Source: CAZUYC01 sp964624475
GTDB lineage: Bacteria; Myxococcota_A; UBA9160; SMWR01
NCBI GenBank assembly: GCA_964624475.1
Contig: CAZUYC010000069.1
Span: 62,001-126,000, forward strand
DNA length: 64,000 bases
Reading direction: 5' to 3'
Numbering within the stretch: position 1 is the stretch's first letter; each line of letters begins with the position of its first letter. The translations under genes were made by a program, and so were the position numbers. Positions 7,719 to 17,500 of the stretch are shown here, one piece after another. Below the pieces are notes generated by a model. That model was given only the letters and a program-made list of their open reading frames with translations. It had not been told where the DNA came from and did not search any database.

Positions 7719-8615
7719 ATGCACGCCCACGATCGGCGCTCCGTCGCGGCGGAGAGCCGCCGCCGTCTCCTGCTCTCGCTCGGCCTCGCGGTCGTGGCGA
7801 TGCTGGCCGAGGCGGTCGGGGGGCTCTGGACCGGATCGCTGGCGCTCCTGGCCGATGCCGGCCACATGCTCTCCGACGTCGCAGCGCTCTCGCTCTCCGT
7901 GCTCGCCCTCACCCTGGCGCAGCGCCCGCGGGGCCCGCAGCAGACCTACGGCCACCACCGGACCGAGATCCTCGCCGCGTTGGCCAACGGCATCCTGCTG
8001 GTGGCCGTGGCGATCTCGATCGGGATCGAGTCCGTGGGGCGCCTCGGCCGGCCGACGCCGATCCTCGCCGGGCCGATGCTCGCGATCGCCGTCTTCGGTC
8101 TCGCGGTGAACCTCGCGGCGCTGGCGCTGCTCTGGTCGGGTCGCCGCCACGACCTCGGCGTCCGCGGCGCGTGGCTGCACGTCGCGAGCGACGCCCTCGG
8201 GAGCGTCGGCGCGATCGCCGCCGGCGCGCTCGTCCTCGCCTTCGGCTGGAGCTGGGCCGACCCGCTCGCCTCGCTCCTGATCTCGGGCCTCGTGCTCTGG
8301 TCGGCCTTCGCGCTCCTGCGCGAGGCGCTGGGCGTGCTGATGGAGTGGGCCCCGCCGCACCTCGACGTGCCCGAGATCGAGCGCGCCCTCCAGGGCCTCC
8401 CCGGCGTCACCGCCGTCCACGACCTCCACGTCTGGACCATCGCCAGCGGCATGGTCGCGCTCTCGGGTCACGTGGTCGCGGGCGACGACCGCGACCCCCG
8501 CAAGCTCCTCCAGGAGCTGTCCGACCTGCTGCACGACCGCTTCGAGATCAGCCACAGCACGATCCAGATCGAGTCGCAGGACTTCGACGAACCCGGCGGC
8601 GTGTGCTTCACTTGA
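7719..8615 (+). CDS. Cation diffusion facilitator (CzcD/ZitB type) metal exporter
   Basis: The 298-residue protein has six predicted membrane helices. It carries the CDF signatures: ALLADAGHMLSDVAAL (the HxxxD metal site of helix 2), the second site HVASDALGSVGAI in helix 5, and a cytoplasmic C-terminal domain with VHDLHVWTI. It should exchange Zn2+ or a similar divalent ion for protons across the inner membrane. The ATG at 7719 gives MHAHDRRSV, as in CzcD and ZitB; an in-frame ATG at 7668 is an alternative. The His-rich N-terminal and loop regions of some family members are short here. It is packed between the lipoprotein and pyruvate kinase genes. Confidence 0.9.
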   Translation: MHAHDRRSVAAESRRRLLLSLGLAVVAMLAEAVGGLWTGSLALLADAGHMLSDVAALSLSVLALTLAQRPRGPQQTYGHHRTEILAALANGILLVAVAISIGIESVGRLGRPTPILAGPMLAIAVFGLAVNLAALALLWSGRRHDLGVRGAWLHVASDALGSVGAIAAGALVLAFGWSWADPLASLLISGLVLWSAFALLREALGVLMEWAPPHLDVPEIERALQGLPGVTAVHDLHVWTIASGMVALSGHVVAGDDRDPRKLLQELSDLLHDRFEISHSTIQIESQDFDEPGGVCFT

Positions 8616-8622
8616 TCCGACC

Positions 8623-10053
8623 GTGTCCCGCGAACGCATCCGCAAGACCAAGGTCGTGGCGACGCTCGGGCCCGCCTGCGACGGCCCGGAGCAGCAGGCC
8701 GAGCTGATCCGCGCGGGCATGAACGTCGCCCGCCTGAACTTCTCCCACGGCTCGCACGAGGAGCACCGCAAGCGCCTCGAGTCGCTGCGCCAGGTCGCTG
8801 CCGGGCTCGGCGCCAACGTCGCCGTGATGCTCGATACCAAGGGCGTCAAGATCCGCACCGGGCGCCTCGAGGGCGGCGCCGCCGAGCTCGCCGCCGGCCA
8901 GCCCTTCGCGCTCTACACCGATGGGCGCACGGGCAATGCCGAGGGCGTCTCCGTCTCCTACCCCGGCATCGAGGACGAGGTCCAGCCGGGCGGGACGATC
9001 CTGCTCCACGACGGCGCCATCGAGCTGCGCGTCCGCTCGGCGAGACCGGGCGAGATCCGCTGCGAGATCGTGCGCGGCGGGCGCCTCGAGGACCGCAAGG
9101 GCGTGAACCTGCCCGGGGCCCGCCTCTCGCCGACGATCCTCTTGCGCGACACGCGCGAGGACCTGCTCTTCGCGATCGAGCACGACGTGGACTACATCGC
9201 GGCGTCCTTCGTGCGCAGCGGAGACGACGTCCTCGAGATCCGCCGCTTCCTCGAGGACCACGGCGCGCAGATCCCGATCATCGCGAAGATCGAGAACCAG
9301 GAGGCGGTGCGGAACCTCGAGAAGATCGTCTCGGTGGCCAACGGCACGATGGTCGCGCGCGGGGACCTCGGCGTGGAGATGCCGCTCCAGGACGTACCGA
9401 TCGTGCAGAAGCAGATCATCCACGCCACGGTCATGAACGGGAAGCCCGTCATCACCGCCACCCAGATGCTCGACTCCATGGAGCGCAATCCGCTCCCGAC
9501 CCGCGCGGAGGTCAGCGACGTCGCCAACGCCATCCTCGACGGCACCTCGGCCGTGATGCTCTCGGGCGAGACGGCCGTCGGCAACCACCCCATCGCGGCC
9601 GTGCGCACGATGAGTGCGCTCGCGCTGCGGGCCGAGGAGTCGTTCCGCGAGTACGGTCACCTCCAGAACATCCGCTCCGAGCCGACCCACGTCGTGACCG
9701 AGGCGGTGAGCCAGGCCGCGATCACGATGTCGCGCCACCTCGGGGCGGCGGCGATCATCACGCTGACCGAGAGCGGCTTCACCTCGCGCTCGATCTCGAA
9801 GTACCGCCCCGACTGCCCGATCCTCGCGGTGACCGTCACGCAGCGCGTGATGCGCAAGCTGGCGCTCAACTGGGGCGTGACCGCCGTGCTCTTCGAGGGC
9901 GAGCGCTCGGACGAGGCGATGATTGCCCACGGCATCCGGCGCGGGCGCGAGCTCGGCTGCATCCAGCGCGGCGACGTCGTCGTGGCCACCGCCGGAGTGA
10001 ACCGCCGCAGCGGGAGCACGAACCTGATCCGGGTGGTGACTGCCGAGGAGTAG
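8623..10053 (+). CDS. pyk: Pyruvate kinase
   Basis: The 476-residue protein has the usual pyruvate kinase length. It contains KTKVVATLGPAC at the N-terminus, NFSHGSHEEH (substrate and K+ site), the catalytic-lysine segment IIAKIENQEAV near residue 220, the Mg2+ site MVARGDLGVEMP near 243 and VITATQMLDSM near 275. It catalyses PEP + ADP to pyruvate + ATP in glycolysis. The start is GTG at 8623, eight bases after the CDF stop; no clear Shine-Dalgarno sequence is visible, so it may be coupled to upstream translation. Confidence 0.95.
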   Translation: MSRERIRKTKVVATLGPACDGPEQQAELIRAGMNVARLNFSHGSHEEHRKRLESLRQVAAGLGANVAVMLDTKGVKIRTGRLEGGAAELAAGQPFALYTDGRTGNAEGVSVSYPGIEDEVQPGGTILLHDGAIELRVRSARPGEIRCEIVRGGRLEDRKGVNLPGARLSPTILLRDTREDLLFAIEHDVDYIAASFVRSGDDVLEIRRFLEDHGAQIPIIAKIENQEAVRNLEKIVSVANGTMVARGDLGVEMPLQDVPIVQKQIIHATVMNGKPVITATQMLDSMERNPLPTRAEVSDVANAILDGTSAVMLSGETAVGNHPIAAVRTMSALALRAEESFREYGHLQNIRSEPTHVVTEAVSQAAITMSRHLGAAAIITLTESGFTSRSISKYRPDCPILAVTVTQRVMRKLALNWGVTAVLFEGERSDEAMIAHGIRRGRELGCIQRGDVVVATAGVNRRSGSTNLIRVVTAEE

Positions 10054-10102
10054 CCTGCTGGGCCCGGCCCGCGCCTCGCCGCTCCGCCGCGCGCGCCGCC
10101 GC

Positions 10103-10852
10103 GTGCGCCGGGCGCTCGCGCGCCCGCTCGCCGGTCTCGCGGCGCACGCGCTGCCCCGGCTCCACCAGGCCTGGATGGCGCTCGTCTGGCGCACGAGCCG
10201 CATCGAGGATGCGGGCCTCGCCGGCCTGCGCGAGATCGCCGCCCGGCACGGCGGCGCCGTCGCGCTCGTCTGGCACGAGGATCTCCTGCTCGCGCCCTTC
10301 GCGTGCGCGCGGCTCGGGCTCCGGCCCGCGACGCTCGTCTCCGTGAGCGACGCGGGGGAGGTCGCGGCCCGCCTGCTCGAGCGCTGCGGCTTCGCGGTGC
10401 TGCGCGGCGGGGCGAGCCGAGGTACCTCGCGGCGCCGCCCGCTCGCGCTGCGCGAGCTGATCCGCCATGCGCAGCGGGAACCGGGCGGCGTGTGCGCCCT
10501 CGCGGTCGACGGCTCGCGCGGACCGCGACGCCGGCTCAAGCGGGGAGCGCTGGCGCTCGCCCGCGCGTCGGGCCGGCCGATCGTGCTCGCCCGGGTCGCC
10601 GCCCGGCCGAGCCTGCGCCTCCCGAGCTGGGACCGGCTCGTGCTCCCGCTGCCCTTCGGCACGATCCGCCTCGCGTTGCGCGGCCCCTTCGCGACGCCGC
10701 CCGAGGCCGCGACGCGCGCGGGCCGCGAGCGCTTCCGCGCGCGCCTCGAGCGCGAGCTCGTGGAGCTCGCCGAGGAGGGCGAGCGGGCGCTGCGCGCCCG
10801 GCCGCCCGGGGCCGACCCCGCGGCCGCGGCGACCGGGTCCGAATCCCGCTAG
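10103..10852 (+). CDS. DUF374-type lysophospholipid/lipid A acyltransferase-like protein
   Basis: The 249-residue protein matches the DUF374 branch of LPLAT acyltransferases. It has VALVWHEDLLLAPF in place of the usual HxxxxD block, then SVSDAGEVAARLLERCGF, RGGASRGTSRR and the VDGSRGPRRRLKRGALALA segment typical of the family. Members transfer acyl groups to lipid A or other membrane lipid precursors at the inner membrane; the substrate here is unknown. The start is GTG at 10103, 49 bp after the pyruvate kinase stop. The downstream gap 10853-10947 contains a single repeat core and a promoter. Confidence 0.75.
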   Translation: MRRALARPLAGLAAHALPRLHQAWMALVWRTSRIEDAGLAGLREIAARHGGAVALVWHEDLLLAPFACARLGLRPATLVSVSDAGEVAARLLERCGFAVLRGGASRGTSRRRPLALRELIRHAQREPGGVCALAVDGSRGPRRRLKRGALALARASGRPIVLARVAARPSLRLPSWDRLVLPLPFGTIRLALRGPFATPPEAATRAGRERFRARLERELVELAEEGERALRARPPGADPAAAATGSESR

Positions 10853-10883
10853 GCCGGGGCGGCGCCGCTGCTCGCCCGAGGAG

Positions 10884-10911
10884 CTCCGCTCGCCTGCGGC
10901 TCGCTGCGCGC
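10884..10911. repeat. Single core of the dispersed repeat
   Basis: CTCCGCTCGCCTGCGGCTCG followed by CTGCGCGC is identical to the first part of the left arm at 5432. It lies 32 bp after the DUF374 gene stop. Confidence 0.8.
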
Positions 10912-10935
10912 AGGCCGCCTCACGCGTCGACCTGC

Positions 10936-10941
10936 TAGCCT
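10936..10941 (+). promoter_or_regulatory. Extended -10 TGCTAGCCT
   Basis: TAGCCT at 10936-10941, preceded by TGC, is 6 nt before the GTG at 10948. It is nearly identical to the element before the PqqA-like gene. This predicts a leaderless transcript for the DNA-repair gene. Confidence 0.5.
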
Positions 10942-10947
10942 GCGCGC

Positions 10948-12702
10948 GTGACGCTCGATGCCGACCGCTGCTATCGGGCGCTCGCGACGCGCGATCGGCG
11001 CTTCGACGGCCGCTTCTTCACGGGCGTGCGCAGCACGGGCGTCTACTGCCGGCCGATCTGCCCGGCTCCGACGCCGCGGCGCGAGAACTGCGTCTTCCTC
11101 GCCTGCGCGGCCGCGGCCGAGGGAGCCGGGTTCCGACCGTGCCGCCGCTGCCGGCCCGAGGCCTCGCCGGGGACGCCCGCCTGGCTCGGCACGTCGGCCA
11201 CGGTCTCGCGCGCCCTGCGCCTGATCGGCGACGGCGCCCTCGATCGCGGCGGCGTCCCCGAGCTCGCGGCGCGGCTCGGGGTCGGCGAGCGCCACCTGCG
11301 CCGCCTCTTCCTCGCCCACCTCGGGGCCACGCCGCTCGCGGTGGCGTCGACGCGGCGGGTGCACTTCGCGCGGCGCCTGCTCGACCAGACCGGGCTCCCG
11401 GTCGCCCGGGTGGCGCTTGCGTCGGGCTTCTCGAGCGTGCGCCGCTTCAACGAGGCGATGCGCGCGGCCTTCCGCACCACGCCGACGGCGCTGCGGCGCG
11501 CGCCCGGACGCGCGAGCGCGGCGTCGGACCTGACGCTCCGTTTGCCCTATCGCCCGCCCCTGCCCTGGGCCGCGCTGCTCGCGTTCCTCGCGCCCCGCGC
11601 GATCCCCGGGGTGGAGGAGGTTGCGGGCGACGCCTACCGGCGCACGCTCGAGCTGGAAGGCGCGCAGGGGGTGGTCGAGGTGCGGCCCGTCGCCGGTCGC
11701 GACCAGCTGCTCGCGCGCATCCGGCTCGCCGCGCCGGCCCCGCTGATCCGGATCGCCGAGCGGCTGCGCGTGCTCTTCGACCTCGGAGCCGACCCGGGCG
11801 CGATCGAGCCTCGGCTGCGCGCCGATCCGGACCTCGCGCGGCGCCTCGCCGTGCTGCCGGGCGTGCGCGTGCCGGGTGCCTTCGACGGCTTCGAGCTCGC
11901 CGTCCGCGCGATCCTCGGCCAGCAGGTGAGCGTCGCGGCGGCGACTGCGCTCGCCGGACGCCTGGCTGCGGCGCACGGCGCGCCGCTGCGCGTCGCGGCC
12001 GGGTCCGGCTCCTCGCTGCGCCGGGTCTTCCCGACTCCGCGCGCGCTCGCGTCGCCGGGCGCGCGCGCCCCGGGCCTCCCTCGCGTGCGCGCCGATGCGG
12101 TGGCGGCGCTGGCCCATGCCGTGGACCGGGGCGCACTCGCGCTCGACGGCTCGCGCGACCTCGAGGCGAGCGTGCGCGAGCTCGCCTCGCTGCCGGGCAT
12201 CGGCGAGTGGACGGCCCAGCTGGTGGCGATGCGGGCGCTGCGCGAGCCCGACGCCTTCCCGGACGGCGACCTCGGACTGCGCCGCGCGCTCGGGGCGCCC
12301 GGGCGTCCGGCGACTTCCGGGCAGCTCCGCGCCCGGGCCGAGACGTGGCGCCCGTGGCGGGCCTATGCCGCCGCGCTGCTCTGGATGACCGAGCCCGCGA
12401 GGAAGACCGCGGCAAGCGCAGCGCGCAGCGAGGCGAAGCCGAGCGGAGTGCGGGCCCCCGCTGAGGATGGCGAAGCGCGCAGCGAGGCGAAGCCGAGCGG
12501 AGTGCGGACCCCCGCTGAGGGTGGCGAAGCGCGCAGCGAGGCGAAGCCGAGCGGAGTGCGGACCCCCGCTGAGGGTGGCGAAGCGCGCAGCCAGGCGAAG
12601 CCGAGCGGAGTGCGGGCCCCCGCTAAGGGTGGCGAAGCGCGCAGCGATCCCGGTGCCGCGCGCGCCGGCCGATGGGCGCCTCGCGAGCGCGCCGTGGTCT
12701 GA
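10948..12702 (+). CDS. Ada/AlkA bifunctional DNA alkylation repair protein with repeat tail
   Basis: Domains in order: Ada metal-binding domain with Cys34 and Cys38 (STGVYCRPIC) and PCRRC near 66-70; an AraC-type helix-turn-helix (residues ~90-180); an AlkA N-terminal domain; and an HhH-GPD glycosylase (~300-480) with LPGIGEWTAQLVAMRAL and the catalytic Asp in FPDGDLGLRRAL. This is the common Ada/AlkA fusion, which senses methyl damage and excises alkylated bases. The family normally ends near residue 484. Here it continues for 100 residues made mostly of four 18-residue repeats (ARSEAKPSGVR...) encoded by a 54 bp tandem repeat. The tail is low-complexity, basic and probably non-catalytic. 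The GTG start lies 6 nt after a -10 element. Confidence 0.85.
   Translation: MTLDADRCYRALATRDRRFDGRFFTGVRSTGVYCRPICPAPTPRRENCVFLACAAAAEGAGFRPCRRCRPEASPGTPAWLGTSATVSRALRLIGDGALDRGGVPELAARLGVGERHLRRLFLAHLGATPLAVASTRRVHFARRLLDQTGLPVARVALASGFSSVRRFNEAMRAAFRTTPTALRRAPGRASAASDLTLRLPYRPPLPWAALLAFLAPRAIPGVEEVAGDAYRRTLELEGAQGVVEVRPVAGRDQLLARIRLAAPAPLIRIAERLRVLFDLGADPGAIEPRLRADPDLARRLAVLPGVRVPGAFDGFELAVRAILGQQVSVAAATALAGRLAAAHGAPLRVAAGSGSSLRRVFPTPRALASPGARAPGLPRVRADAVAALAHAVDRGALALDGSRDLEASVRELASLPGIGEWTAQLVAMRALREPDAFPDGDLGLRRALGAPGRPATSGQLRARAETWRPWRAYAAALLWMTEPARKTAASAARSEAKPSGVRAPAEDGEARSEAKPSGVRTPAEGGEARSEAKPSGVRTPAEGGEARSQAKPSGVRAPAKGGEARSDPGAARAGRWAPRERAVV
12421..12648 (+). repeat. 54 bp tandem repeat, four full copies plus a partial one
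   Basis: Units begin at 12421, 12475, 12529 and 12583, with a 12 bp partial unit at 12637. Each begins GCGCGCAGCGAGGCGAAGCC and then GAGCGGAGTGCGG. Because 54 is a multiple of 3, the array stays in frame with the Ada/AlkA gene and encodes four 18-residue repeats. Its core is a variant of the dispersed repeat. Confidence 0.95.
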
Positions 12703-12721
12703 ACGGCCCGCCGCCGCCCGC

Positions 12722-13852
12722 ATGCGCATCCTCCACGTCGTCCCGTACTACCCGCCCGCGCGCGTGGGCGGCGTCGGCGAGGTGGCGCGCGCGCTCCACG
12801 AGGGGCTGCTCCGCCGCGGCCACGACTCGCTCGTCGTGACGCGCGGCCGCGGCTCGAGCGCGACCGTGCGCCGCGTCGCGGCTTCGCGCCTCGGTTGGCT
12901 CCTCGCGACGGGTCTCTGGGGCCCGCGCGCGGCGGGCTTCGACGTCGTGCACTGCCACTCGGGGGAGGCGCTGCCGCTGCTCCTCGCGCTGCGCCTCGCG
13001 CCGCGCCGTCGGACCCGGCTGCTCGTCACCCTCCACGTGAGCGCCGCGCAGATGGCCCGGGCCGAGGGGCCCTACGAAATCGCCGGCCGGCGCTTCGGGC
13101 GGCGCCGGCCGGCGCGCCGGGCGCTCCAAGCGCTGCACCGGATCGCCGACCGCGCGGCGCTGCGCCTCGCGGACGCCGTCAGCACCGCCGCGCGGGCCAC
13201 CGCGCTCGACCTCGTCGGTCCCGAGCGGGCCGCCTCGATCGCTGTGATCCACAACGGTGTCGAACCTCCCGCCGAGGACGCCGCGCTGCCGCGCGCAGAG
13301 CCCGTGGAGCTCCTCTATGCGGGGGTCGCCGGCGCGCGCAAGCGCGTCGCGGCGCTCCCCTTCGTGCTGCGCCGCGTGCGCGAGCGCATCGCGGGGGCGA
13401 AGCTGCGCATCGCGGGCTTCGAGCTCGGCGCGGAGCCCGGCCTCGCGGAGCTCTTCCGCGCCACCGGGACGCAGGGCGCCGTCGAATGCGTCGGGCGCCT
13501 CGGACGGGCCGAGCTCGCCGCGCACTACCGGGCCGCGCGCGTGCTCGTCCTGCCCTCGGCCTACGAGGGGCTCCCGCTCGTCCTGCTCGAGGCGATGGCG
13601 CAGGGGCTGCCGGTGGTCGCGACGCGCGTCGCCGGCAATCCCGAAGCGGTGGAGGACGGCGTGACCGGCTACCTCGTAGACGTCGACGCGCCGGACGCGA
13701 TGGCCGAGCGCTGCATCCAGATCCTCGGCGATCCGGCGCTCGCGCGTCGACTCGGCGAGGCCTCGCGCGCGAGGGTGCGGGAGCACTTCGGTTTCGAGCG
13801 CCAGCTCGACGCCTACCTCGCCTGCTACGCACGGCTCGCGGGCTCGCCCTGA
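12722..13852 (+). CDS. GT4 family glycosyltransferase
   Basis: The 376-residue protein starts MRILHVVPYYPPARVGGVGE, the N-terminal GT-B signature of family GT4. The C-terminal half has GVAGARKRVAALPF and the nucleotide-sugar motif YEGLPLVLLEAMAQGLPVVAT with its E-x7-E pair near residue 281-289. It is expected to transfer a sugar from an activated donor onto a lipid-linked or polysaccharide acceptor at the cytoplasmic face. The ATG at 12722 lies 19 bp after the Ada/AlkA stop. It is the first of many envelope-glycan genes in the window. Confidence 0.9.
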   Translation: MRILHVVPYYPPARVGGVGEVARALHEGLLRRGHDSLVVTRGRGSSATVRRVAASRLGWLLATGLWGPRAAGFDVVHCHSGEALPLLLALRLAPRRRTRLLVTLHVSAAQMARAEGPYEIAGRRFGRRRPARRALQALHRIADRAALRLADAVSTAARATALDLVGPERAASIAVIHNGVEPPAEDAALPRAEPVELLYAGVAGARKRVAALPFVLRRVRERIAGAKLRIAGFELGAEPGLAELFRATGTQGAVECVGRLGRAELAAHYRAARVLVLPSAYEGLPLVLLEAMAQGLPVVATRVAGNPEAVEDGVTGYLVDVDAPDAMAERCIQILGDPALARRLGEASRARVREHFGFERQLDAYLACYARLAGSP

Positions 13853-13864
13853 ACCGCTCGGCTG

Positions 13865-14566
13865 CTAGGGCTCGTCGGGTCCTGCGGGGTGCGAGTCCGC
13901 CCAGGCGGCGCCGCACGAGTCGGCGGCGCGCGCGGCCCCGTCGAGAGGCACCACGCAGCGCAGGCGCACGGAGGAGCCCGAGCCGGCATCGTCGACGAGC
14001 GCGGCCAGCAGGCCGTAACCCGCGGCGCCCTCGGCGACGCTCCACTCGCAGGTCTGGACTCCCGGGCCCGTCCGGCAGCGCTCGGGGGCGTCCCCGACGA
14101 GGTGGCTGATCTCCTGGAGGCTCAGGGCCTCGCCGAGCCTCTGTTCGGCGTCTCGCTGGCTCTCGAGCGAGCCCGCCGCGCCGACCGGGGGGAGCCCGCC
14201 GGCGCCCGCCGCCCGCGCGGAGCGCACATGAGCGCGACACGAGCCCTCGGCGCGCGGGCCCCCGTCGAGCGGGAGCTCGCAGACGAGGTTCAGATCCCCG
14301 CCGCTCCCGCTCGCGTCGGCGAGCGCGGCCCAGGCCTCGGCGCCCTCGACGATGCGCCACGTGCAGAGCTCGAGCCCGGGGGCCGAGAAGACGCAGCGAA
14401 CGGCCTCGCCGCCCGCAAAATCGGCGATCTCGACCTTGGTGGTGAATGCATCGACACTGGCGGTGCCCTGCGGATCCGCGCCTCCACAAGCGACCAGGAT
14501 CGCGGCGGCCAGGACGCCGCAGAGCCCCGGGCGGGCCGCTCGCCGCGAGACCTCCCACGGAGTCAT
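13865..14566 (-). CDS. Lipoprotein with two internal cysteine repeats
   Basis: The 233-residue protein has a lipoprotein signal (AAAILVACGG, lipid Cys27). The mature part consists of two related ~65-residue units. Unit 1 has Cys58, 68, 96 and 110; unit 2 has Cys164, 173, 204 and 218. Both share the order CxxW, a SGSGG/AGSGSS turn, C-x-LPLDG and a final Cys, as in CELPLDGGPRAEGSC and CVVPLDGAARAADSC. This looks like a duplicated disulfide-stabilised domain in the periplasm. I do not recognise the family. It converges on the GT4 gene with a 12 bp gap and follows the HEAT/cNMP transporter gene on its strand boundary (14568). Confidence 0.7.
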   Translation of the reverse strand: MTPWEVSRRAARPGLCGVLAAAILVACGGADPQGTASVDAFTTKVEIADFAGGEAVRCVFSAPGLELCTWRIVEGAEAWAALADASGSGGDLNLVCELPLDGGPRAEGSCRAHVRSARAAGAGGLPPVGAAGSLESQRDAEQRLGEALSLQEISHLVGDAPERCRTGPGVQTCEWSVAEGAAGYGLLAALVDDAGSGSSVRLRCVVPLDGAARAADSCGAAWADSHPAGPDEP

Positions 14567-14567
14567 G

Positions 14568-17500
14568 CTACCCCCTCTTCCCGAGCCCGGACTCTACCCG
14601 AGCCGCCGATCCCGCGCCCGAGCCCGCCTCCGGGCCGTCACGCATCGTCGCCTGCTGGAGCCGCTCCGTGAGCTCGCTCACGCGGCGGGCCAGGGCCTGG
14701 CAGATGCCGAAGGCAAGCCCGGGGAGATCTTCCATCAGGGAGATCAGATCGGCCCGCTCGAGGCGGAGCAGACGCACGTGGCTGGCCGAGGCGACCGTGG
14801 CCGTGCGCACCCCACCTTCGAAGAGGGCGACCTCGCCGAAGAAGCTCCCGGGCCCGAGCTCGCTGAGGAAGGCGCCCCCGCGGGTCACGCTGACGACCCC
14901 CTCCACCAGCAGGTAGAGGCAATCGTCGAAGACGCCCTCGCGCGCGATCCACGCCCCCGGCGCGTGCTGCTCCTCCTTCACCAGCCTCGCGAGGTCGACG
15001 AGCTGGCGGGTGGTGAGCGCCTCGAAGAAGGGCAGCGAGCGGAGCTGGAGCGCGATCTCGACCGGCCTCACGACCGCATGATCCCCGAGGCCTCCGCGGC
15101 CGGCCAGCGCGATCCCGGCCGCGAGCGTCCGCGCGAGGTCCTCGGGATCGGCGAGCAGGGCCTCGATCGCCTCCTCGAGCTTGGGGACGGGCCGGCCGAG
15201 CGCCTCCGCCGCGAGCCTCCCGCGCGTGCCGGGATCTCCCTCCTCGAGCAGCGGGACGAGCCGGCCCTTCTCGCGCCCGACGAGCGATTCGAGCGCCTCG
15301 AGCACGATCGAGTAGCGGCGCCCGCCGCGGGCGAAGCGCAGCTGCTCGCCGAGCTCGGCGATGCGGTCGTCGCCGTGGAGCGCGGCGAGCAGGCCGAGCG
15401 CGGCGTGGAGCTGTTCGTCCACGCGCTCGAGCAGGCGCTGGCGGACGATCGCGAAGCGCTCGCGGTCGCCGAGCGCGGCGACGTGCAAGAGGTCTCGCCG
15501 GACGGCCTCGATCTCCCGTTCGTAGAGCGCGGCGATCGGAGCGCGCCCGACGTCGAGCTCGCGCACGAGGTCGACGAGCGCCGGCTGCGCGCTGCGCGGC
15601 CCGTAGGCGAGCTCGCGCAGCAGCACGTCGGCGCAGCGCGGGCCGAGCGCGCGCAGCCCCTCGCGCGCGGATAGCCGCCATTCCTCGCGCGGCGAGCCCA
15701 GGTGGGAGACGAGCCAGCTCGCGTGCTCGGCGAGCCCCACCCGCCCGGCGTAGCGCAGGAGCGCCGCGCGCACGCGCGGCTCGTCTTCGGCCCGCAGCGC
15801 CAGCATGCGTTCCGCGACGGGCGCGGCGCCGGCGCCCCGCCGCGCCGCCACCTCCGCGATCGCTTCCGCGGCGGCGGTCCGCTCCGCCGGATCGACGAGC
15901 AGCCCGGCCAGCAGCGCGAGCCGCGCTTCGAAGCGCGCGCCCTCCGCGCCGCACAGGAGCGACCAGCGGCACTCCTCGCGCGCGGTGCGCCGCGCGGCCG
16001 CATCGGCGCCCGCGAGCGCGCGGGCGAGATCGGCGTCGAGATCACTTCCCGGCGGCGCTGCGCCCCGGCGGTCGAGCGCGGCGAGGGCCGCGAGGCGCAC
16101 CGCGGGCGAGGCGTCCGCGAGTGCCGCCGTGAGCGCGGCCTCCACCCTCGCCCGCGGCGCGAGCCGCGCGTAGGCCTGGATGAGGTCGGCCCGCTCGCGG
16201 TCCGGGAGCTCGCCGGGCTCCGCCAGCAGCGCCTCCAGCGCTCGCGCCGCCCCGGGGCTGCGCAGCTCCTCCGGGGCGCTCGCCTCGAGCACGCGGTCGA
16301 GGGCCGCGATCAGGAGCGGGCGGCTGCCGGCCGGCGCGCGCTGGAGCGCGGACGCGAAGGCCTCGGCGGCGAGCCCCGGCTCGGCGTCGGCGACGAGCGC
16401 GATCGCGGCGCGCACCCGCCCGCGCTCGTCGGAGGCGAGCTCGCTGGCGAGCGCCCGCACGGTGGCGCGATCGAGGAGCTCCGCATGCTCCAGCGCCTCG
16501 TCGCGACGCGTGCGCTCCGCCGCGGAGCGCAGCAGCAGCTGCGGATAGCGGCGCCAGAGCCAGAGCGAGGCCGCGAGCCAGGCCAGCGCGATCGGCAGCG
16601 CCGCAAAGCTCACGAAGGCCGTGGAGCCGAGCGCGAGGGCGCCGAGCACCGCCGCGTTCCCGATCGCGCCGCCGGCGCGTTTCGTCGGCCCCTCGATCAG
16701 CGCCGAGGCGCGCGAGCGGATCGCCTCGGGAAAGAGGCTCGAGAGCACGCGCAGCGCCGGGTCGTACACCGCCTTGTCCTGCAGCTGGGTCGCCGCCATC
16801 GCCGCGACGCCCGTCGCGAGGGTCATCTGCGCGCTGAGCCCGCCGAAGCCCGCCAGGTAGGCGAGCGGCGCGATCGTCGAGGCGAGCGGGATCCCGATGC
16901 GCCGGAAGAGGCGGGAGCTCGCGAAGAGCTGGGCGCCGAGCACGCCGAGGTTGATCCAGCCGCGGAAGCTCGCGTAGAAGGCGAGCAGGCGCGCCTCGCC
17001 CTCGGCACCCCGCGTCGCGCGGTCCGCGAGATACGAGAACTCCCAGTAGAGAACCGGCGCGAGGATGCCACCGCAGAGCGAGATCGCGACGAGCAGGCGG
17101 AAGAGCCCGCTCTCGCGCCACAGCGACGCGAAGGACCTCGGGCTGGCTTCCGCAGCCCTGCGCGACGCGCGACGCCCTCGCGCCGCGTCGCGACGCGGGC
17201 GGTCGAGGCGCGGGCGGAGGCGGCGCAGCGGCAGCGCGGCCGCCGCGGCGAGGCCCAGGATCCCCCCCGTGAGCAGGAGCAGGCCCCCGATCTCGAGCGC
17301 CCGTGCGAGCGGATCGGACGCGAAGCTCCCCGCCACCGCGCCGAGGGTCCCGCCCGCCGTCATCGGCGCGAAGAGGCGCTTCGCCTGGCGACCGTGCAGG
17401 AGGTCGGCCATCGCGATCCAGAAGACGATTAGCGCCAGCGTCGAGACGAGCCTCGAGGCGACGAGCAGGACGACGACGCCGCTGCGCGTGTCCGCCTCGA

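Noticed and set aside
12421..12648. CRISPR array
   Set aside because: The 54 bp units abut each other with no variable spacers, and no cas genes are near.
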